From a virus, in the IMG/VR virus record IMGVR_UViG_3300032304_000763, positions 1-64,000 of that record: a stretch of DNA of 64,000 nucleotides; one strand, written 5' to 3'. Below the pieces are notes generated by a model. That model searched no databases and was not told the DNA's origin. It saw only the letters and a program-made list of their open reading frames with translations. Shown here piece by piece: positions 60,705 to 64,000 of the stretch. Within the stretch, counting starts at the first letter, position 1, and the number at the start of each line of letters is the position of its first letter. The position numbers and the translations under genes are program-made.

Positions 60705-61391
60705 TCAATTTCCCCAAAAATGTGTTCTTATTAACGACGACTTACCATCTGTGGGGTTTCTATCTTCGGCTTTGCCCATCATATAACTATGTATTTGAAT
60801 TTTTACCAGGTGTTGATTAATAGCATTGTCTGCTGGTAAAAACGTATTTTTGTATTCTTCAACTAAAATTTTAGCAGCATGAGGTTTGATCAAGTATCCT
60901 GCGTTACCGGGCATTGATGACTGATAATATACCTCAGCAATAGGCTCGCCTTCCGGAGTAAGCAAATACTGCCAATATTTTCTCATCTTTTTCTCATGAC
61001 TAGACGCAACTGATAACACGTCAATCCATTCTACTGGCTCGTATTTTCTTATAACTCTAGCATCGTCTTCCCAAATAAAAATTGTTTCGTTAAGTTCAAC
61101 ACATTTTTGCCATAGTCTGTAATGGCTGGAAAAACACCCAATTTCTCCGGGTTTTTTATGCTCTTCTCTATCTCTATATTCGTCAGGAAATAAATCTGAA
61201 GGCCCACCTTTGAATCCCCATGGATGATATCGCTTGCCTTCTTTTAAAAATTGTTCTTTAACTTCGTTGCCGTAGGAACCTTCGAACAACTCGACCGGCA
61301 TTTTAAAATTTTCCAGTTGAGATTTCAAAATTAACGCAGATTCTAAACTACTTTGTATTTTTGAAAGATGTATGATGAATGATTTATACAT
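60705..61391 (-). CDS. GT25-like glycosyltransferase
   Basis: This 228-residue protein has the LPS-type GT25 pattern: FIIHLSKIQSSLESA, FEGSYGNEV, GEIGCFSSHYRLWQKCVELNETIFIWEDDARV with the acidic EDD (108-110) and GNAGYLIKPHAAKILVEEY. GT25 enzymes include LgtB/LgtE-type galactosyltransferases and collagen galactosyltransferases. It overlaps a paralogue upstream by eight bases. Signature residues appear intact. Confidence 0.75.
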   Translation of the reverse strand: MYKSFIIHLSKIQSSLESALILKSQLENFKMPVELFEGSYGNEVKEQFLKEGKRYHPWGFKGGPSDLFPDEYRDREEHKKPGEIGCFSSHYRLWQKCVELNETIFIWEDDARVIRKYEPVEWIDVLSVASSHEKKMRKYWQYLLTPEGEPIAEVYYQSSMPGNAGYLIKPHAAKILVEEYKNTFLPADNAINQHLVKIQIHSYMMGKAEDRNPTDGKSSLIRTHFWGN

Positions 61392-62061
61392 TAAATTTCT
61401 CTAAATTTTTAGTAAGACTAAATTTTCTTAAATTTTTCATATTAAAAAAATCATGTAGTCTAATAATAGGTACAGTGGTGGTTTTTAAATTAATTATGTC
61501 AACACCAATGTGTTTGTCAGTGGGCAATGCCCCTTTGTCGAGAGCAAATTTTATCAAACGCCTTGCTCCTTCCGGTTTTATCAAATAGCCATATGCTCCG
61601 GGGAGATAGCCTCCTGCCTTGTCTTTGTATTTTATATCAGCTGGTTGATAATTTATGGGTAGTGTTAGGCTTTTTTCAACTTTTTCGTTGTACGATTCGT
61701 TAAAGTGATCATAGGGATCTAAATTTAATACATGCTCAAAATGATTTTCAACATCTTCTGGTAATTTTCTAATAAAAATTCCATCGTGTTCACAAATTAA
61801 AAATGTTTCGGTTTGTTCGGCACATTTTTTCCATATTTCGTAATGACTTAAGAAGCATCCTTGGACACCTGGCAGTTTTTCTATCTTGTCTTGAAGAAAC
61901 TTTTTAATTCCGTACTCTTGAAATTTGTGCTGATCCTTAGTGCCGTCACAGCCAATCCAGCCTCGAAGATCAACTCCAAATTTTTCTGCTTCAGCAACCG
62001 CTTCTTGAGCAAATTTCACACTCATGTCTATGCGATCTTGATAAATTACAAAACTTTTCAT
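61384..62061 (-). CDS. GT25-like glycosyltransferase, variant metal motif
   Basis: This 225-residue paralogue of the next gene downstream has GVQGCFLSHYEIWKKCAEQTETFLICEHDGIFI, GAYGYLIKPEGARRLIKF and a C-terminal VDIINLKTTTVPIIRLHDF. The usual EDD acidic triplet is EHD (91-93), so activity or donor may differ. It is coupled to the upstream transferase by an ATGA overlap. The pair probably arose by duplication. Confidence 0.7.
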   Translation of the reverse strand: MKSFVIYQDRIDMSVKFAQEAVAEAEKFGVDLRGWIGCDGTKDQHKFQEYGIKKFLQDKIEKLPGVQGCFLSHYEIWKKCAEQTETFLICEHDGIFIRKLPEDVENHFEHVLNLDPYDHFNESYNEKVEKSLTLPINYQPADIKYKDKAGGYLPGAYGYLIKPEGARRLIKFALDKGALPTDKHIGVDIINLKTTTVPIIRLHDFFNMKNLRKFSLTKNLEKFNV

Positions 62062-62873
62062 CGCCAGTACGCTTCGGTCCTTTGAATTTTTAGATCTTTT
62101 TTAAGACTTTTGCCGGCGACTTTTCTTTCGCCTTTGAGGTGGTCTAAGTAGGCACCCCACTCACAATTAATCAACGGATGACCTTCGCCTTTTATCACCC
62201 CCTTACTCCAATTTAGCTGTTTTAGGGATGGGAATTGTCTACGTACAGCATCGAACACATAACTGTCGTGCCACTCGTCTAAGGTAAAAATTCCAGTTTC
62301 TGCCTGGTCGTACATTCTTTGAAACTCGGATAAAAATGCCTGAGTTGCTTGGGATTTTAAATTCATCGAATACAGTCCGCACTCGGAAAATTTGCCATCT
62401 CTGCCAAGAAAACACAGGTCCATGTCTTGTGGTATGAGACTGTTGATTTTTTCTACAGTAATTGGACTGTGACAAATCATGTCGGCGTCCATCCAAATTA
62501 ATACGTCAGCATCACAGTTCTTAGCACAGTGAAAAATTGAATAAACCTTGTGAGCAAATCTCACAGCATCCCATTTAAAAGGCTTGTGACTGTCTTTTCT
62601 TGCGGCTAATTTTGGAAATGATGAAATGTCTCCGTTGGCGTGTGGCACATCTTTCCAACGAGTCTTAAATGCTATTAGATCAGGTACACCTGTGTCTAAA
62701 TCGATAAGAGCAGTGCGTGAATGATCATGTACCAGCGGATTAACTTTTTCTGGATACAGGTATAAAGTAACTTCTTTAGGCCAGTTTTTTACGTAAGTTT
62801 CAATCATCTTACGACCGTACTTATTGTACCCTGATTCATTAAAGGTTGTGACTACCGCAAATTTTCTACTCAT
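62058..62873 (-). CDS. GT-A-type glycosyltransferase, first gene of minus cluster
   Basis: This protein has 271 residues from ATG 62873, which is preceded by the ribosome site GGAGGGG. It shows KFAVVTTFNESGYNKYGRKMIETYVKNWP, FKWDAVRFAHKVYSIFHCA, DVLIWMDADMICHSP with the metal motif DAD (129-131), LGRDGKFSECGLYSMN and EWHDSYVFDAVRRQF. This order is typical of small transferases next to phage glycan genes. A longer frame with a TTG start is rejected because that would place the ribosome site inside the gene. A late promoter lies upstream. Confidence 0.75.
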   Translation of the reverse strand: MSRKFAVVTTFNESGYNKYGRKMIETYVKNWPKEVTLYLYPEKVNPLVHDHSRTALIDLDTGVPDLIAFKTRWKDVPHANGDISSFPKLAARKDSHKPFKWDAVRFAHKVYSIFHCAKNCDADVLIWMDADMICHSPITVEKINSLIPQDMDLCFLGRDGKFSECGLYSMNLKSQATQAFLSEFQRMYDQAETGIFTLDEWHDSYVFDAVRRQFPSLKQLNWSKGVIKGEGHPLINCEWGAYLDHLKGERKVAGKSLKKDLKIQRTEAYWR

Positions 62874-62889
62874 AAACCCCTCCAATTGT

Positions 62890-62896
62890 TATTTAT
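62890..62896 (-). promoter_or_regulatory. T4-type late promoter core for the minus-strand sugar cluster (ATAAATA)
   Basis: On the minus strand ATAAATA lies 16 bases before ATG 62873 with GGAGGGG in the leader. It is divergent from the sigma70-like promoter at 62911-62939. Confidence 0.6.
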
Positions 62897-62910
62897 TGGC
62901 TGGAAAAGAC

Positions 62911-62939
62911 TTGTGTTTTTTATTTGTTTCTGTTATTAT
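62911..62939 (+). promoter_or_regulatory. Sigma70-like promoter, leaderless geometry
   Basis: TTGTGT (62911-62916) and TATTAT (62934-62939) have a 17-base spacer. The predicted start, seven bases after the last T, is 62946, the A of the ATG. A TATAAT also exists at 62937-62942 but with a 20-base spacer. Confidence 0.5.
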
Positions 62940-62945
62940 AATACA

Positions 62946-64000
62946 ATGTCAAACAACCCCTTCATTGAAGACATTTTTATTGATTTAGCTGATACGATCA
63001 TGGCTGGGTCTATCATTGTTCCGCAAGTTGACTACGACCCAATAATTAGTTTTTATAACACAATCTTAAGTGGCAAACAGCTGACTAAGAAGCAAGCCGA
63101 CTACCTTATAAGACTATTGATCAAGTATCAAACAGTCTACGAGTCTATTGTAAATATCAGCATTGCTAATGTAATTACAAATCCAGTGTGGAGACAGCCG
63201 TTTAGAATCTTAGATTATTCTAAGAGTGTTTCTGTGGCTCCTAGCGAGGCAGGTATTGATTACATACATTTAAAATTTCCGTTCGCTCTTAAAGATACGT
63301 TTATCGCAGAATTTGCCACTTCTCGTGGAAAATCTCCAGCTACGTGGGACGCAGAAGAAAAAGTTCAAAAAATAAAAATACACGATATTAATATTATCCA
63401 GTTGTATGAGTTTGTTAAGAAAAATAATTTTGACATAACCGATGATTTTTTATCAGTGGTATCTCAAGTTGAAGAAATTTGGGCCAGTGGAGAAGAATTG
63501 TTGCCGAGGTCTTGCGTGGTCGATAGCAACGTTGAAATAGTCAATTATACCGATTCGGCAAAAGAGTATTTTAATCAAAACAAATCTAACTCCGTAATTA
63601 AAGATCTATTCTTAGCTAGGAGCATGGGATACCCTTTGGCTAATTCAGATAAAACAAACAGACTGGATCGACTATTTTCATCAATGGACACAAACTTTTG
63701 GATTCGAGATCTCGAAGACTGTTTTAAATTTATCAAAGACATTGACTTATTTCCAATTGTGGTATTTTTAGATCGTGCTAGTAATGTAATGGAAGATATT
63801 AACACCTATTATTCAGCATTTAAAACCACCGGGTTTGATGAAAAAACTATAAGAGTATGTTTTAGATTTAGCAACGACGAAGAAGGTGGTAAAAAGTTTA
63901 ATCGATGGATAAAAGAAGTTGGGTTAGGCGGATCAATGTTATCGGGTAAGATTTTTATCTGTCAACACAAGCCGCCAAAATGGATGCTCTCACCTAATTT
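62946..64000 (+). CDS. Unrecognised protein, 3' truncated by window end
   Basis: The frame is open from ATG 62946 to the end of the window (351 complete codons). The N-terminus MSNNPFIEDIFIDLADTIMAG is followed by helical and mixed segments (KQLTKKQADYLIRLLIKYQTVYESI, AGIDYIHLKFPF, ATWDAEEKVQKIKIHDINI). A later Rossmann-like part (DIDLFPIVVFLDRASNVMEDI, IRVCFRFSN) could suggest a helicase- or nuclease-like protein, but I see no Walker motif in the visible part. No Shine-Dalgarno precedes the ATG and the sigma70-like promoter predicts a start on the ATG. Function unknown. Confidence 0.65.
   Translation, partial: MSNNPFIEDIFIDLADTIMAGSIIVPQVDYDPIISFYNTILSGKQLTKKQADYLIRLLIKYQTVYESIVNISIANVITNPVWRQPFRILDYSKSVSVAPSEAGIDYIHLKFPFALKDTFIAEFATSRGKSPATWDAEEKVQKIKIHDINIIQLYEFVKKNNFDITDDFLSVVSQVEEIWASGEELLPRSCVVDSNVEIVNYTDSAKEYFNQNKSNSVIKDLFLARSMGYPLANSDKTNRLDRLFSSMDTNFWIRDLEDCFKFIKDIDLFPIVVFLDRASNVMEDINTYYSAFKTTGFDEKTIRVCFRFSNDEEGGKKFNRWIKEVGLGGSMLSGKIFICQHKPPKWMLSPN

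Noticed and set aside
1-64000. tRNA genes or an integrase/attachment site
   Set aside because: I saw no cloverleaf-like sequence with a TTCGANNC arm in the few non-coding gaps and no integrase gene, but a tRNA search program would be decisive.

Overview
The window is a 64 kb piece of the genome of a large contractile-tailed phage of the T4 superfamily, most like the marine T4-like myoviruses (cyanophage and pelagiphage relatives). I base this on sequence patterns I recognise for neck proteins gp13 and gp14, sheath terminator gp15, sheath gp18, tube gp19, head completion gp4, both terminase subunits gp16 and gp17, gp32, UvsX, UvsY and a gp1-type dNMP kinase, together with T4-type late promoters (TAAATA core) in front of many genes. 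The DNA is AT-rich by eye and genes are packed with few gaps. I see no photosynthesis genes, no tRNA and no bacterial chromosome genes. The host is probably Gram-negative because of the heptose genes, but it is otherwise unresolved.

Layout. (1) 1-18.9 kb, plus strand, is a fibre and adhesin region: a 5'-truncated repeat fibre, several small beta-rich proteins, two giant paralogous fibres (1904 and 1994 aa) built from chitin-binding-like repeats, a right-handed-helix-like core and BNR-like repeats, then three tandem glycine- and cysteine-rich proteins with about 30 Cys each. (2) 18.9-21.7 kb is a coupled pair: a heptosyltransferase-like GT and an O-carbamoyltransferase. (3) 21.7-32.0 kb holds more fibre genes, including a 2697-aa giant. 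(4) 32.0-34.7 kb is a five-gene translationally coupled operon for ADP-heptose-type sugar synthesis: nucleotidyltransferase, PfkB kinase, cupin, HAD phosphatase and HldD-like epimerase. (5) 34.7-38.0 kb, minus strand, is gp14-gp15-Nudix-like-small protein. (6) 38.0-51.2 kb, mostly plus strand, holds gp13, dNMP kinase, gp18, gp19, a second tube-like protein, gp4, gp16, two unknown proteins, gp17 and a 628-aa unknown protein; one zinc protein here is on the minus strand. (7) 51.2-54.1 kb is recombination: gp32, UvsX, a small acidic protein and UvsY. (8) 54.1-62.9 kb is a sugar and glycosyltransferase cluster of 12 genes, six on plus and six on minus, converging near 58.9 kb. (9) The window ends inside an unrecognised plus-strand gene.

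How it may work together. Structural and packaging genes are expressed from T4-type late promoters. In eight genes the promoter core sits exactly five bases before the ATG, so the predicted transcript starts on the A of AUG, and none of these genes has a Shine-Dalgarno sequence. Two more genes have sigma70-like promoters placed the same way. This suggests systematic use of leaderless mRNAs. The heptose operon, the heptosyltransferase/carbamoyltransferase pair inside the fibre region, and the large glycosyltransferase cluster together suggest that the phage makes and attaches its own sugars, either to its virion (fibres or adhesins) or to the host envelope.
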